From NCBI RefSeq assembly GCF_003057875.1, contig NZ_PYXZ01000002.1:434254-498253 (forward strand): a stretch of DNA of 64,000 nucleotides, given 5' to 3'. How positions within the stretch are numbered: the first letter of the stretch is position 1; each line of letters opens with the position of its first letter. The notes under the pieces are model-generated. The model searched no databases. It saw only the letters and a program-made list of their open reading frames with translations, and was not told the origin of the DNA. The stretch is from Nocardioides currus (GTDB lineage: Bacteria > Actinomycetota > Actinomycetes > Propionibacteriales > Nocardioidaceae). This document shows positions 21,290-29,602 of the stretch, one piece after another. A program made the translations under genes and the position numbers.

Positions 21290-21991
21290 TTACTTCTCGA
21301 TGACGCCGGCGAGGACGAAGATCGGCACCAGCGAGAAGCCGACCGAGATGACCAGCGCGAGCGCGAAGGCGATCTTCTTCCACGTGGCGCGGGCCGCGGC
21401 GGTGCCGGTCAGGCCCAGGGTCTGCGCGGCGCTCCACACGCCGTGGTGCAGGTGCGCGCCCAGCGCGAGCATGGCGACGAGGTAGATCAGCGTCAGCCAC
21501 CAGGTGTCGAAGGTGTCGACCATCAGGTTGTACGGGTCGTTGGTCGGCCCGCCCTGCACGTTGACCTTGCCCACGGTGAAGTTGAGCAGGTGCCAGATGA
21601 TGAACAGCAGCAGCGTCACGCCGCCCCAGCGCATCAGCCGGCTCGCGAAGATCGCGCCGGTGCTCTTCTTCATCACGTACGGCACTGTGCGGGCGGCCTT
21701 CGCACGGCGCCACAGCGTCACGGCGGCGTACACGTGGACGACCAGGGCGAGCAGCAGCACGACGCGGCTGATCCACAGGAAGCCCGAGTAGGGCAGCAGC
21801 GGCTCCCCCAGGACGCGCAGGTGGTGGGCGTACTCGTTGAAGGCGTCGTGGCCGGAGAAGGCCTTGAGGTTCCCGTACATGTGCGCCAGCACGAAGCCGA
21901 CGAAGATGAGGCCGGAAACAGCCATCAGGAGCTTGAGCGCGATGGTCGAGCGCGACGCACGCGCCCCCTTGACCAGAGACGTGGTTGACAC
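21290..21991 (-). CDS. sdhC: Succinate dehydrogenase cytochrome b subunit SdhC (first complex)
   Basis: 233 aa with five transmembrane segments, the single large diheme anchor of the Bacillus/Corynebacterium-type enzyme. Candidate heme-ligand histidines lie in LAHMYGNLKAF, YAHHLRVLG, LVVHVYAAV, IIWHLLNF and LGAHLHHGVW. I chose GTG 21991 (VSTTSLVKGARASRS) because it matches the usual short N-terminus before IALKLLMAVSGLIF. An ATG and another GTG slightly upstream remain possible. The sdhA start follows after 9 bp. Confidence 0.9.
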   Translation of the reverse strand: MSTTSLVKGARASRSTIALKLLMAVSGLIFVGFVLAHMYGNLKAFSGHDAFNEYAHHLRVLGEPLLPYSGFLWISRVVLLLALVVHVYAAVTLWRRAKAARTVPYVMKKSTGAIFASRLMRWGGVTLLLFIIWHLLNFTVGKVNVQGGPTNDPYNLMVDTFDTWWLTLIYLVAMLALGAHLHHGVWSAAQTLGLTGTAAARATWKKIAFALALVISVGFSLVPIFVLAGVIEK

Positions 21992-22037
21992 GTCCAGCAC
22001 CGTACCCCGCGGAAGGCCTCCCATACGGCGCGGGTCC

Positions 22038-22109
22038 TGTGACATATGTCCGGTTACCGGTGGGTCGTTCTGGCGCGTCCCCTTCCCCTGACGTGTGACA
22101 GCGGTCATA
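22038..22109. promoter_or_regulatory. Shared control region between the divergent sdh operons, with CRP/GlxR-like site
   Basis: In the 168 bp between the two sdhC starts, TGTGA-CAGCGG-TCATA (22094-22109) matches the CRP/GlxR consensus at nine of ten positions. Two further palindromes are GACATATGTC (22041-22050), which partly overlaps a TGTGA half-site at 22038-22042, and CCGGT-T-ACCGG (22050-22060). GlxR control of sdhCAB is known in Corynebacterium glutamicum; control here is inference. Confidence 0.55.
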
Positions 22110-22159
22110 GTCGGAGACCGCAGAGCCCAGACCTGTCCCAGCACGGAGGAGCGGCACCT

Positions 22160-22954
22160 GTGGCATCGACCGACACCGGAGTGACAGGACCGACCAGGGC
22201 GGCCATCGAGGCCCGCACGCTGCGCACGGATCGGTGGTGGGTCTCCCCGCTGCTGACGTTCGTGGTGTTCTCCGCGTTCGTCGTCTACGCGACGATCCGC
22301 GCGTTCATGGGCCGCGACTACTACGCCTCGCCCTACCTCTCGCCCTTCTACTCGCCGTGCCTCGGCGACTGCGTCGAGGGGGCCTCCGACTTCGGCCAAC
22401 CCTTCCGCGCGTTCCCGCTGTCCGCGGCGCTGCTCATCCTGATCTTCCCGCTCGGCTTCCGGATGACCTGCTACTACTACCGCAAGGCCTACTACCGGGC
22501 GTTCTGGCTCTCGCCGCCCGCCTGCGCCGTCGCCGAGCCGCACCAGGCCTACTCCGGCGAGACGCGGCTGCCGCTGATCCTGCAGAACGTTCACCGCTAC
22601 TTCTGGTACGCCGCCGTGCTGGTCGGCCTCGTCCTGACCTTCGACACCGTGCTGGCCTTCCGCAACGCCGAGCACGAGTGGGGCCACATGGGGCTCGGCA
22701 CCCTGCTGATGCTGGTCAACATCACCTTCATCTGGCTCTACACGCTCTCGTGCCACTCGTGCCGCCACACCGTCGGCGGCCGGCTGCGCCACTTCTCCAA
22801 GCACCCCGTGCGCTACAGGCTGTGGACCTGGGTCTCGCGGCTCAACGTCAACCACGGCCGGTACGCGTGGTACTCCCTGTTCTCCGTCGCGCTGGTCGAC
22901 CTCTACGTCTGGCTCCTGGCGACGGGCACCATCACCGACGTGAGGTTCTTCTGA
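22160..22954 (+). CDS. Membrane anchor of the second succinate dehydrogenase (Rv0249c type)
   Basis: 264 aa with five hydrophobic segments. It resembles the large anchor subunit of mycobacterial Sdh1 (Rv0249c), which differs from classical SdhC/D and often goes unannotated. Distinctive features are CLGDCVEG, the FRMTCYYYRKAYYRAFWLSPPACAVAEP stretch, NVHRYFWYAAVL, and the LSCHSCRHTVGGR motif. The several cysteines (CxxxC and HSC) are a family hallmark. GTG 22160 is preceded by GGAGGA at 22145-22150. The stop overlaps the next ATG. Confidence 0.85.
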   Translation: MASTDTGVTGPTRAAIEARTLRTDRWWVSPLLTFVVFSAFVVYATIRAFMGRDYYASPYLSPFYSPCLGDCVEGASDFGQPFRAFPLSAALLILIFPLGFRMTCYYYRKAYYRAFWLSPPACAVAEPHQAYSGETRLPLILQNVHRYFWYAAVLVGLVLTFDTVLAFRNAEHEWGHMGLGTLLMLVNITFIWLYTLSCHSCRHTVGGRLRHFSKHPVRYRLWTWVSRLNVNHGRYAWYSLFSVALVDLYVWLLATGTITDVRFF

Positions 22955-24798
22955 TGAGCGACCGGCACCCCATGACCGGCAACCTGATGTCCGGCGAGGC
23001 GCAGGGCGGGATGGAGCGCCACGCGTACGACGTCGTGGTGATCGGGGCCGGCGGCGCCGGCCTGCGGGCGGCGATCGCGGCGCACGACGCCGGGGCGCGT
23101 ACGGCGATCGTGTGCAAGTCGCTGCTCGGCAAGGCGCACACCGTGATGGCCGAGGGCGGCATCGCCGCCGCCATGGGCAACCGGTGGCCCGAGGACAACT
23201 GGGAGGTCCACTTCCGCGACACCATGCGCGGCGGGAAGATGCTGAACAACTGGCGGATGGCCCAGCTGCATGCGCAGGAGGCGCCCGAGCGGGTGCAGGA
23301 GCTCGAGGACTGGGGCGCGCTCTTCGACCGCACCGACGACGGGCTGATCAGCCAGCGCGACTTCGGCGGCCACAAGTACGCCCGCCTGGCCCACGTCGGC
23401 GACCGGACCGGCCTGGAGATGATCCGCACCCTCCAGCAGCGGGCGGTGGCGCTGGGCATCGACGTCTTCATGGAGTGCACGGTCACCGACGTCTTCAAGG
23501 ACGGGGACGCGGTGTCCGGGGCCTTCGCCTACTGGCGCGAGTCGGGGCGCTTCATCGTGTTCGAGGCCCCGAGCGTCATCCTCGCCACCGGCGGGATCGG
23601 CAAGTCGTTCAAGGTCACGTCCAACTCGTGGGAGTACACCGGCGACGGCCACGCGCTCGCGATGCGGGCGGGCGCGAGCCTGATCAACATGGAGTTCGTG
23701 CAGTTCCACCCGACGGGCATGGTGTGGCCGCCCTCGGTGAAGGGGCTGCTGGTGACGGAGTCGGTGCGCGGCGACGGCGGCATCCTGAAGAACTCGCAAG
23801 GTGAGCGGTTCATGTTCGACTACATCCCCGAGTTCTTCAAGGCGGAGACGGCGGACACGGTCGAGGAGGCCGACGCCTGGTATGACGACAAGAAGAACAA
23901 CCGCCGGCCACCTGAGCTGCTCCCGCGCGACGAGGTCGCGAGGGCCATCAACTCGGAGATCAAGGCCGGTCGCGGCACCCCGCACGGCGGCATCTACCTC
24001 GACATCGCCAGTCGCCGTACGCCCGAGTTCATCCGCAAGCGGCTGCCGTCGATGTACCACCAGTTCAAGGAGCTGGCCGACGTCGACATCACCGCCGAGC
24101 CGATGGAGATCGGCCCGACCTGCCACTACGTCATGGGTGGGGTGGAGGTCGACGCGGACACGCAGGAGAGCGCGGTGACGGGCCTGTACGCCGTCGGCGA
24201 GTGCTCGGGCGGCATGCACGGCTCCAACCGGCTGGGCGGCAACTCGCTCGGCGACCTGCTGGTCTTCGGCAAGCGGGCGGGGGAATCAGCCACGTCGTAC
24301 GCCTCCTCGCTCGGCGGCACCCGACCGCAGGTCGACGAGGCGGACGTGAAGGCGGCGCAGGCCAGCGCGCTGGCTCCCTTCGAGGTGGAGGGTGGCGAGA
24401 ACCCGTACACGATCCAGTCGGACCTCCAGCAGTCGATGAACGACCTGGTCGGGATCATCCGCACCCGGGCGGAGCTCGAGGAGTCGCTGCGCGAGATCGA
24501 GGCGTTCAAGGAGCGGGCGCGGACGATGGTCGTGGAGGGGCACCGGCAGTACAACCCGGGCTGGCACCTCGCGCTCGACCTGCGCAACATGCTGATCGTC
24601 AGCGAGTGCATCGCAAAGGCCGCGCTGGCGCGCGAGGAGTCGCGCGGCGGCCACACCCGCGACGACTTCCCCGGGCCGAGCGACGAGTGGGGCACCAAGA
24701 ACCTGGTGGTCAACCTCGACGCCGCGGGCACCGGCGTCGACCTGCACGAGAAGCCGTTGCCCGAGATGCCCGACGAGCTGAAGGGGTACTTCGCATGA
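22954..24798 (+). CDS. sdhA: Flavoprotein subunit of the second succinate dehydrogenase (Rv0248c type)
   Basis: 614 aa. It closely follows mycobacterial Rv0248c: DVVVIGAGGAGLRAAIAAHD for FAD binding, GKAHTVMAEGGIAAA with the covalent FAD His, FVQFHPTGMVWPPSVKG, LLPRDEVARAINSEIKAGRG and CHYVMGGVEVD. It is only distantly related to the SdhA at 19250-21280, so the cell has two different enzymes rather than a duplicated one. ATG 22954 overlaps the upstream stop, and ATGA joins it to sdhB. Confidence 0.95.
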   Translation: MSDRHPMTGNLMSGEAQGGMERHAYDVVVIGAGGAGLRAAIAAHDAGARTAIVCKSLLGKAHTVMAEGGIAAAMGNRWPEDNWEVHFRDTMRGGKMLNNWRMAQLHAQEAPERVQELEDWGALFDRTDDGLISQRDFGGHKYARLAHVGDRTGLEMIRTLQQRAVALGIDVFMECTVTDVFKDGDAVSGAFAYWRESGRFIVFEAPSVILATGGIGKSFKVTSNSWEYTGDGHALAMRAGASLINMEFVQFHPTGMVWPPSVKGLLVTESVRGDGGILKNSQGERFMFDYIPEFFKAETADTVEEADAWYDDKKNNRRPPELLPRDEVARAINSEIKAGRGTPHGGIYLDIASRRTPEFIRKRLPSMYHQFKELADVDITAEPMEIGPTCHYVMGGVEVDADTQESAVTGLYAVGECSGGMHGSNRLGGNSLGDLLVFGKRAGESATSYASSLGGTRPQVDEADVKAAQASALAPFEVEGGENPYTIQSDLQQSMNDLVGIIRTRAELEESLREIEAFKERARTMVVEGHRQYNPGWHLALDLRNMLIVSECIAKAALAREESRGGHTRDDFPGPSDEWGTKNLVVNLDAAGTGVDLHEKPLPEMPDELKGYFA

Positions 24799-25574
24799 GT
24801 GGCTATCTGTTGAAGCTGCGGATCTGGCGCGGCGACAAGGACGGCGGGGAGATCAAGGACTATCCCGTCGAGGTCTCCGAGGGCGAGGTCGTGCTCGACG
24901 CGATCCACCGCGTGCAGGGGACGCAGGCCGGCGACCTGGCCGTGCGCTGGAACTGCAAGGCAGGCAAGTGCGGCTCGTGCAGCGCCGAGGTCAACGGCCG
25001 ACCTCGTCTGATGTGCATGTGCCGGCTCTCGGACTTCGAGGAGGACGAGGTCATCACGGTCACCCCGATGCGCAGCTTCCCGGTGATCCGCGACCTGGTC
25101 ACGGACGTGTCCTTCAACTACGAGAAGGCCAAGGAGCTGCCCGCGTTCGCGCCGCCCGAGCGCGACGCCGACGGGAAGCGCCGGATGGCGCAGATCGACG
25201 TCGAGCGCGGCCAGGAGTTCCGCAAGTGCATCGAGTGCTTCCTGTGCCAGAACACCTGCCACGTCGTGCGCGACCACGAGGACAACAAGCCGGCCTTCGC
25301 CGGCCCGCGGTTCTTCCTGCGCTACGCCGAGCTCGACATGCACCCGCTCGACACCCACGACCGCCGCGAGCTCGCCCAGGGCGCAGCCGGGCTGGGGATG
25401 TGCAACATCACCAAGTGCTGCACCGAGGTGTGTCCCGAGGGCATCAAGATCACCGACAACGCGATCATCCCGCTCAAGGAGCGGGTCGTGGACCGCAAGT
25501 ACGACCCGCTGGTGTGGCTCGGCAACAAGATCGGGCTGCGCAACAAGGACTACGACGGACGCACCGACAGCTGA
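24795..25574 (+). CDS. sdhB: Iron-sulfur subunit of the second succinate dehydrogenase (Rv0247c type)
   Basis: 259 aa. WNCKAGKCGSCSAEVNGRP with a later C in LMCMC binds [2Fe-2S]. CIECFLCQNTCHV and CNITKCCTEVCPEGI bind the other two clusters. It is the third gene of the coupled anchor-A-B operon and overlaps sdhA by 4 bp. With its partners it should reduce menaquinone; the mycobacterial counterpart is thought to work as a high-affinity succinate oxidase during growth limitation. Confidence 0.95.
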   Translation: MSGYLLKLRIWRGDKDGGEIKDYPVEVSEGEVVLDAIHRVQGTQAGDLAVRWNCKAGKCGSCSAEVNGRPRLMCMCRLSDFEEDEVITVTPMRSFPVIRDLVTDVSFNYEKAKELPAFAPPERDADGKRRMAQIDVERGQEFRKCIECFLCQNTCHVVRDHEDNKPAFAGPRFFLRYAELDMHPLDTHDRRELAQGAAGLGMCNITKCCTEVCPEGIKITDNAIIPLKERVVDRKYDPLVWLGNKIGLRNKDYDGRTDS

Positions 25575-25771
25575 GCGGGTGACCGGAGGGCCTCACAGCT
25601 GCCATCGTGGGTCGTGATGAGCTCGACCAGGCTGCGCAGTGCGCCGGCCGCCTCCCCGCGGTCCTCGACGGCGATGCGCTGGCCGAGGAGGTCGTACGCC
25701 GCGAGCCGTTGGGCGCGGTGACCGCTCGGCATCATGGTGGATCAGTGCCCGGGAGGCGTATCGTCGCCGGC

Positions 25772-26260
25772 ATGCGCATGCGCATCCTGGCCATCGTCGT
25801 CGCGGTCCTCGCCGCGCTGCTCACGGCGCCGGCAGGCGGCAACGCGGCCGTCGCGCCATCGGCCGCCCCTCGTGCCGTCGACGTGGTCGACCTGCGCTTC
25901 GCCACCCACCCGGGCTTCGACCGGGTGGTGATCGACCTGAGGGGTGGCGCGACCCCCGAGTTCCGCGACGGCCGGTCGCGACGGTTCTTCTTCGAGGGCA
26001 GCGGCAAGCCTGTGCCCATCCGCGGTGCAGCCGGCGTCTGGCTCAGCATCACGGGCAACGGGCACGACGCAGCGGGCAACAACATCTTCCGCGGTCCGCG
26101 GCTGGCCCGGCCCGGGTTCCCCACCCTGAAGGCGCTCGCCCTCACCGGCGACTTCGAGGGGCAGGTGACGTTCGTGTTCGCGCTACGCCACCGTGCCGAC
26201 TACACGGTCCGGCACCTGAGCGGCCCGAGCCGGCTGGTCATCGACTTCCAGCACCGGTGA
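25772..26260 (+). CDS. Secreted AMIN-like domain protein
   Basis: 162 aa. A short basic start (MRMRI) and hydrophobic stretch to about residue 25 form a signal peptide. The rest (DVVDLRFATHPGFDRVVIDLRG ... SGPSRLVIDFQHR) is a single beta-rich AMIN-like domain of the kind found in exported actinobacterial proteins, possibly binding cell wall or polysaccharide. GTG 25745 is a possible earlier start. Its 3' end overlaps the convergent glycosyltransferase gene by 23 bp. The 197 bp before it contain only weak ORFs. Confidence 0.78.
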   Translation: MRMRILAIVVAVLAALLTAPAGGNAAVAPSAAPRAVDVVDLRFATHPGFDRVVIDLRGGATPEFRDGRSRRFFFEGSGKPVPIRGAAGVWLSITGNGHDAAGNNIFRGPRLARPGFPTLKALALTGDFEGQVTFVFALRHRADYTVRHLSGPSRLVIDFQHR

Positions 26261-27284
26261 GCGCTGCGGCCAGCAGGTCGCCGTAGTGCTCGCCCACCAG
26301 CTCTCCGCACGCGTCGCTCCACGAGCGGGTGCTCAGCTCGCGCCCACGTGCGCCCAGGAGGCCCCGGTGGCGGTCGCCGACGACCGACTCGACGGCCCGC
26401 CGCAGGCCGGTGGGGGAGGCGGGGTCGTAGAGCAGGCCCGTCTCCAGAGGTCGTACGACGCCGGGCGCACCGCCCGATCGCGGCGCGACGACCGGCAGGC
26501 CGGTCGCGGCCGCCTCGCGCAGCGCGTGGCAGCACGACTCCTCCTCGCCCGGGTGGACCAGCACGTCGAGGGAGGCCAGGGCGGCGGCGAGGTCGCCCGT
26601 GGTCAGCGCCCCCGTGAACTTCGCCCGAGGCAGGTGGCGCTCGAGCCACCCTCGCTGCGGGCCGTCCCCGATCACGACGAGGCGGACGCCGGCGAGGTCG
26701 GCGAGCTCCGCCAGGCGGCGTACGCCGTGGCGCTCGTGCAGGCTCCCGGCGTAGCCGACCACGACCTGCCGTCCCTCGGGCGAGCGGGCGCGCGACCACT
26801 TGTCGTGCAGCCACTGGTCGCGGAGGTCGGGGTTGAAGGCCCGCACGTCGACACCCGGCTCCCACACCGCGGCGTCGACGTCGAGACCACGAAGATGGTC
26901 GGCCAGGAAGGCGGAGGTCGCGACCACGCGGTCGGCGCGTGGGGCGACGAGGGGGACCGAGTGCTGCACGACGAGGGTGGGCACGCCGAGGCGACGTGCG
27001 TGCTTCAGCGCCTTGCGACCCAGCGTGGCCGGCGAGGTGACGTGCACGAGGTCGGGCCCGAACCGTTCGAGGGCCTCACGGACCTGCCGTCCCGGCTTGT
27101 CGAGCGGCCGGATCCGCGCCACGTGGCTGCGGCGGTAGGTGCCCAGCCCCGGGCCGGGCGCGACGACGAGCACCTCGTGCCCGGCGTCGATGAGGTGGTC
27201 GGCGACCTGCTTGAGGGTCGTCGTCGTGCCGTCGACGGCGGGATAGAACGTCTCGGTGACCAGGGCGATCCGTCGCGTCTCCAT
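26238..27284 (-). CDS. GT4-family glycosyltransferase (MgtA/PimB-like)
   Basis: 348 aa with two Rossmann domains (GT-B fold). The N-terminal domain begins IALVTETFYPAVDGTTTTLKQVADHL, typical of mannosyltransferases such as mycobacterial MgtA. The C-terminal domain has VVVGYAGSLHERHGVRRL, VVIGDGPQRGWLE, and HPGEEESCCHALREAAATGLPVVAPRSGGAPGVV, the GT4 nucleotide-sugar site with its E-x7-E. It is about 30 residues shorter than MgtA, mostly between HVTSPATLGRKAL and VVATSAFLADHL. Donor and acceptor are unknown; mannose transfer to envelope glycolipids is the best guess. Confidence 0.82.
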   Translation of the reverse strand: METRRIALVTETFYPAVDGTTTTLKQVADHLIDAGHEVLVVAPGPGLGTYRRSHVARIRPLDKPGRQVREALERFGPDLVHVTSPATLGRKALKHARRLGVPTLVVQHSVPLVAPRADRVVATSAFLADHLRGLDVDAAVWEPGVDVRAFNPDLRDQWLHDKWSRARSPEGRQVVVGYAGSLHERHGVRRLAELADLAGVRLVVIGDGPQRGWLERHLPRAKFTGALTTGDLAAALASLDVLVHPGEEESCCHALREAAATGLPVVAPRSGGAPGVVRPLETGLLYDPASPTGLRRAVESVVGDRHRGLLGARGRELSTRSWSDACGELVGEHYGDLLAAALTGAGSR

Positions 27285-27383
27285 GGCGGCAGCGTGGGTG
27301 ACGGTCGTGGCGTCCGTCCGACGAGGCGGCCAACGGCGGGTGAAAGCCTCGCGCAGCGGACAGGACCTGTCCGCGGGTCGCCC

Positions 27384-27389
27384 TAGCGT
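27384..27389 (+). promoter_or_regulatory. Putative -10 of a leaderless promoter for the VOC gene
   Basis: TAGCGT ends six bases before ATG 27396 and there is no Shine-Dalgarno. The identical hexamer recurs in front of several other genes in the window. Confidence 0.5.
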
Positions 27390-27395
27390 GGGGTC

Positions 27396-27779
27396 ATGGA
27401 GATGAAGCTGGAGCTGATCATGGTGCCCGTGACCGACGTCGACGTGGCCAAGGCGTTCTACGAGAAGGTCGGCTTCGTCGTCGACCACGACCAGACGGTG
27501 AGCGACGAGGTCCGCTTCGTGCAGCTCACGCCGCCCGGCTCGGCCTGCTCGATCGCGATCGGGCGCGGCCTGACCGAGATGGCGCCCGGGTCGCTCGACA
27601 ACCTGCAGATGGTGATCGCCGACGCCGACGCGACGCACGCCGACCTGACCGGTCGCGGGGTCGAGGTGAGCGACGTGCAGGACCTGGCCTGGAGTCGCTT
27701 CGTCGGGTTCGACGACCCCGACGGCAACCGGTGGGCGCTCCAGCAGCTGCCCGACTGGTCGGCCGGCGCCGGCGCGTGA
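27396..27779 (+). CDS. VOC superfamily (glyoxalase/bleomycin-resistance fold) protein
   Basis: 127 aa with the paired beta-alpha-beta-beta-beta layout: KLELIMVPVTDVDVAKAFYEKVGFVVDHD in the first half and LQMVIADADATHADLTGRGVEV ... GFDDPDGNRWALQQLP in the second. The FDDPDGN turn near the C-terminus carries the usual metal-ligand region. The substrate cannot be predicted. It diverges from the glycosyltransferase gene and is followed after 59 bp by mutA. Confidence 0.88.
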   Translation: MEMKLELIMVPVTDVDVAKAFYEKVGFVVDHDQTVSDEVRFVQLTPPGSACSIAIGRGLTEMAPGSLDNLQMVIADADATHADLTGRGVEVSDVQDLAWSRFVGFDDPDGNRWALQQLPDWSAGAGA

Positions 27780-27825
27780 GACGTACGCCATAGTCCACGC
27801 CGGGCGGGGGTCGGGCGGACGGGCC

Positions 27826-27831
27826 TAACCT
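27826..27831 (+). promoter_or_regulatory. Putative -10 of the mutAB-meaB promoter
   Basis: TAACCT lies seven bases before ATG 27839 with no Shine-Dalgarno between, again suggesting a leaderless transcript for the methylmalonyl-CoA mutase operon. Confidence 0.4.
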
Positions 27832-27838
27832 GTCGGGC

Positions 27839-29602
27839 ATGACCGACGTCCCCGACAGTCCCGAGGGCGGCCTGGCCGAGCCGGCCGAGCTCGAGCCGGA
27901 GCAGGGCTCGCTGCGCCTGGCCTCGCCCGACGACGCCCACGACGCGCAGGCGTGGGAGGCGGCCACGGCCGCGGTCCTGCGCAAGGCACGCCGGCTGGGC
28001 GACGACGACCCCGACGACGCGGTCTGGGCGAAGCTCACCCGCACCACCCTCGACGGGATCGACGTGGCGCCGATCGGAACCCCGTCCGACCTCGCCGACG
28101 TGGCCACCGAGGGTCGCCCGACGAGGACCGGCGACTGGGACATCCGCGCGCACGTCAGCGGACCGGACGCGGCAGCCGCCAACGAGGCCGTGCTCGTGGA
28201 CCTCGACAACGGCGCGACCTCGTTGTGGGTCGAGATCGGCGCCGACCTGGCCGTCGAGGACCTGCCGCGCGCGCTCCGTGGCGTGCTGCTCGACCTCGCG
28301 CCCGTCGTCCTCACCGGAGCGGGACTCGCCGGTGCGCGGGCGCTGCTCGAGCTGGCCGACGACGCGGGGGTCGACCCGCACCCCGGCACCAACCTCGGGG
28401 CCGACGCGCTGTCCGACGACGTGGTCGAGATCGCCACCCTGGCACGTGAGCACGGCATCCTGGGCGTGGTCGCCTCCGGCCTGGGCGTGCACGAGCAGGG
28501 CGCCGGCGACGCGCAGGAGCTCGGCGTGGCCATCGCCGCCGGCGTCGCCGCGCTGCGCACCCTCACCGAGGCCGGCTTCAGCGTCGACGAGGCCGCCGCC
28601 GTGATCGAGTTCCGGCTGGCTGTCACGGACGAGCAGTTCCCGTCCATCGCCAAGCTCCGCGCCGCACGCCGGCTCTGGGCGCGCGTGCTCGAGGCGTCCG
28701 GCGCGACCGGGCGCGAGATGCGGCAGCACGCCGTCACCTCGCGACCGCAGATGAGCAAGTACGACCCCTGGGTCAACATGCTGCGCGGCACGGTCGCGGC
28801 CTTCGCTGCCGGTGTCGGCGGGGCGGAGTCGGTCACCGTGGTCCCCTTCGACGAGCCGCTCGGCCAGCCGGACGCGCTCGGCCGGCGGATCGCCCGCAAC
28901 ACCTCCTCGCTGCTGATCTCCGAGTCGCACCTCGCCCGCGTCGCCGACCCCGCTGGTGGTTCCTACGCCGTCGAGAAGCTCACCGACGACCTGGCCGTCG
29001 CCGGGTGGGCCGAGCTCCAGCGGATCGAGGCCGCCGGCGGACTCGCCGCCGACACCGGACTCGCCGACCGGGTGGCCGCCGTCGCCGCCGCCCGCGACGC
29101 GCAGGTGGCCACCCGCCGCCGACCGATCACCGGCGTCAGCGAGTTCCCCCACCTCGGCGAGGCCCTTCCCGAGCGGGCGAGCTCGACCGTCGGCGCCGAC
29201 GTCCGCCGCTACGGCCACGCCTTCGAGGCGCTGCGCGACGAACCAGCCTCCTCGCCGGTCTTCCTCGCGACGATGGGGACCGTCGCCGCCCACACCGCGC
29301 GCGCGACCTTCGCCACCAACCTGTTCGCCGCTGGGGGAGTGGCCGTCACCCCGGCCGGCGCCACCGACGGCATCGAGTCGATGCTCGCGGCCCACAACGG
29401 GGAGCGGGTCGTGTGCCTGGCCGGGACCGATGCGGCGTACGCCGAGTGGGGCACCGCCCTCGTCACCGCGTTGCGCGAGGCCGGGGCCACGCACGTGATC
29501 ATCGCCGGCAAGTCGGACGCGGTCGTGGGCGCCGACGACTCCTGTGCCCTGGGTGTCGATGCGCTGGCCTTCCTGGACCGTACGAGAGGAGCGCTCGCGT
29601 GA
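27839..29602 (+). CDS. mutA: Methylmalonyl-CoA mutase small (beta) subunit
   Basis: 587 aa. It is the non-catalytic partner of MutB in the heterodimeric mutase that converts methylmalonyl-CoA to succinyl-CoA. It keeps the TIM-barrel part ([49 protein letters not shown]) and a C-terminal flavodoxin-like domain ([26 protein letters not shown]). It lacks the D-x-H-x-x-G cobalamin-binding motif, as expected for this subunit. The stop overlaps the mutB GTG. Confidence 0.95.
   Translation: MTDVPDSPEGGLAEPAELEPEQGSLRLASPDDAHDAQAWEAATAAVLRKARRLGDDDPDDAVWAKLTRTTLDGIDVAPIGTPSDLADVATEGRPTRTGDWDIRAHVSGPDAAAANEAVLVDLDNGATSLWVEIGADLAVEDLPRALRGVLLDLAPVVLTGAGLAGARALLELADDAGVDPHPGTNLGADALSDDVVEIATLAREHGILGVVASGLGVHEQGAGDAQELGVAIAAGVAALRTLTEAGFSVDEAAAVIEFRLAVTDEQFPSIAKLRAARRLWARVLEASGATGREMRQHAVTSRPQMSKYDPWVNMLRGTVAAFAAGVGGAESVTVVPFDEPLGQPDALGRRIARNTSSLLISESHLARVADPAGGSYAVEKLTDDLAVAGWAELQRIEAAGGLAADTGLADRVAAVAAARDAQVATRRRPITGVSEFPHLGEALPERASSTVGADVRRYGHAFEALRDEPASSPVFLATMGTVAAHTARATFATNLFAAGGVAVTPAGATDGIESMLAAHNGERVVCLAGTDAAYAEWGTALVTALREAGATHVIIAGKSDAVVGADDSCALGVDALAFLDRTRGALA

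Noticed and set aside
25550..25735. Minus-strand ORF of 61 codons between sdhB and the AMIN-like gene
   Set aside because: It looks helix-forming but overlaps the sdhB end, has no Shine-Dalgarno or promoter signal and matches no family; it could be a remnant, but I cannot support it.
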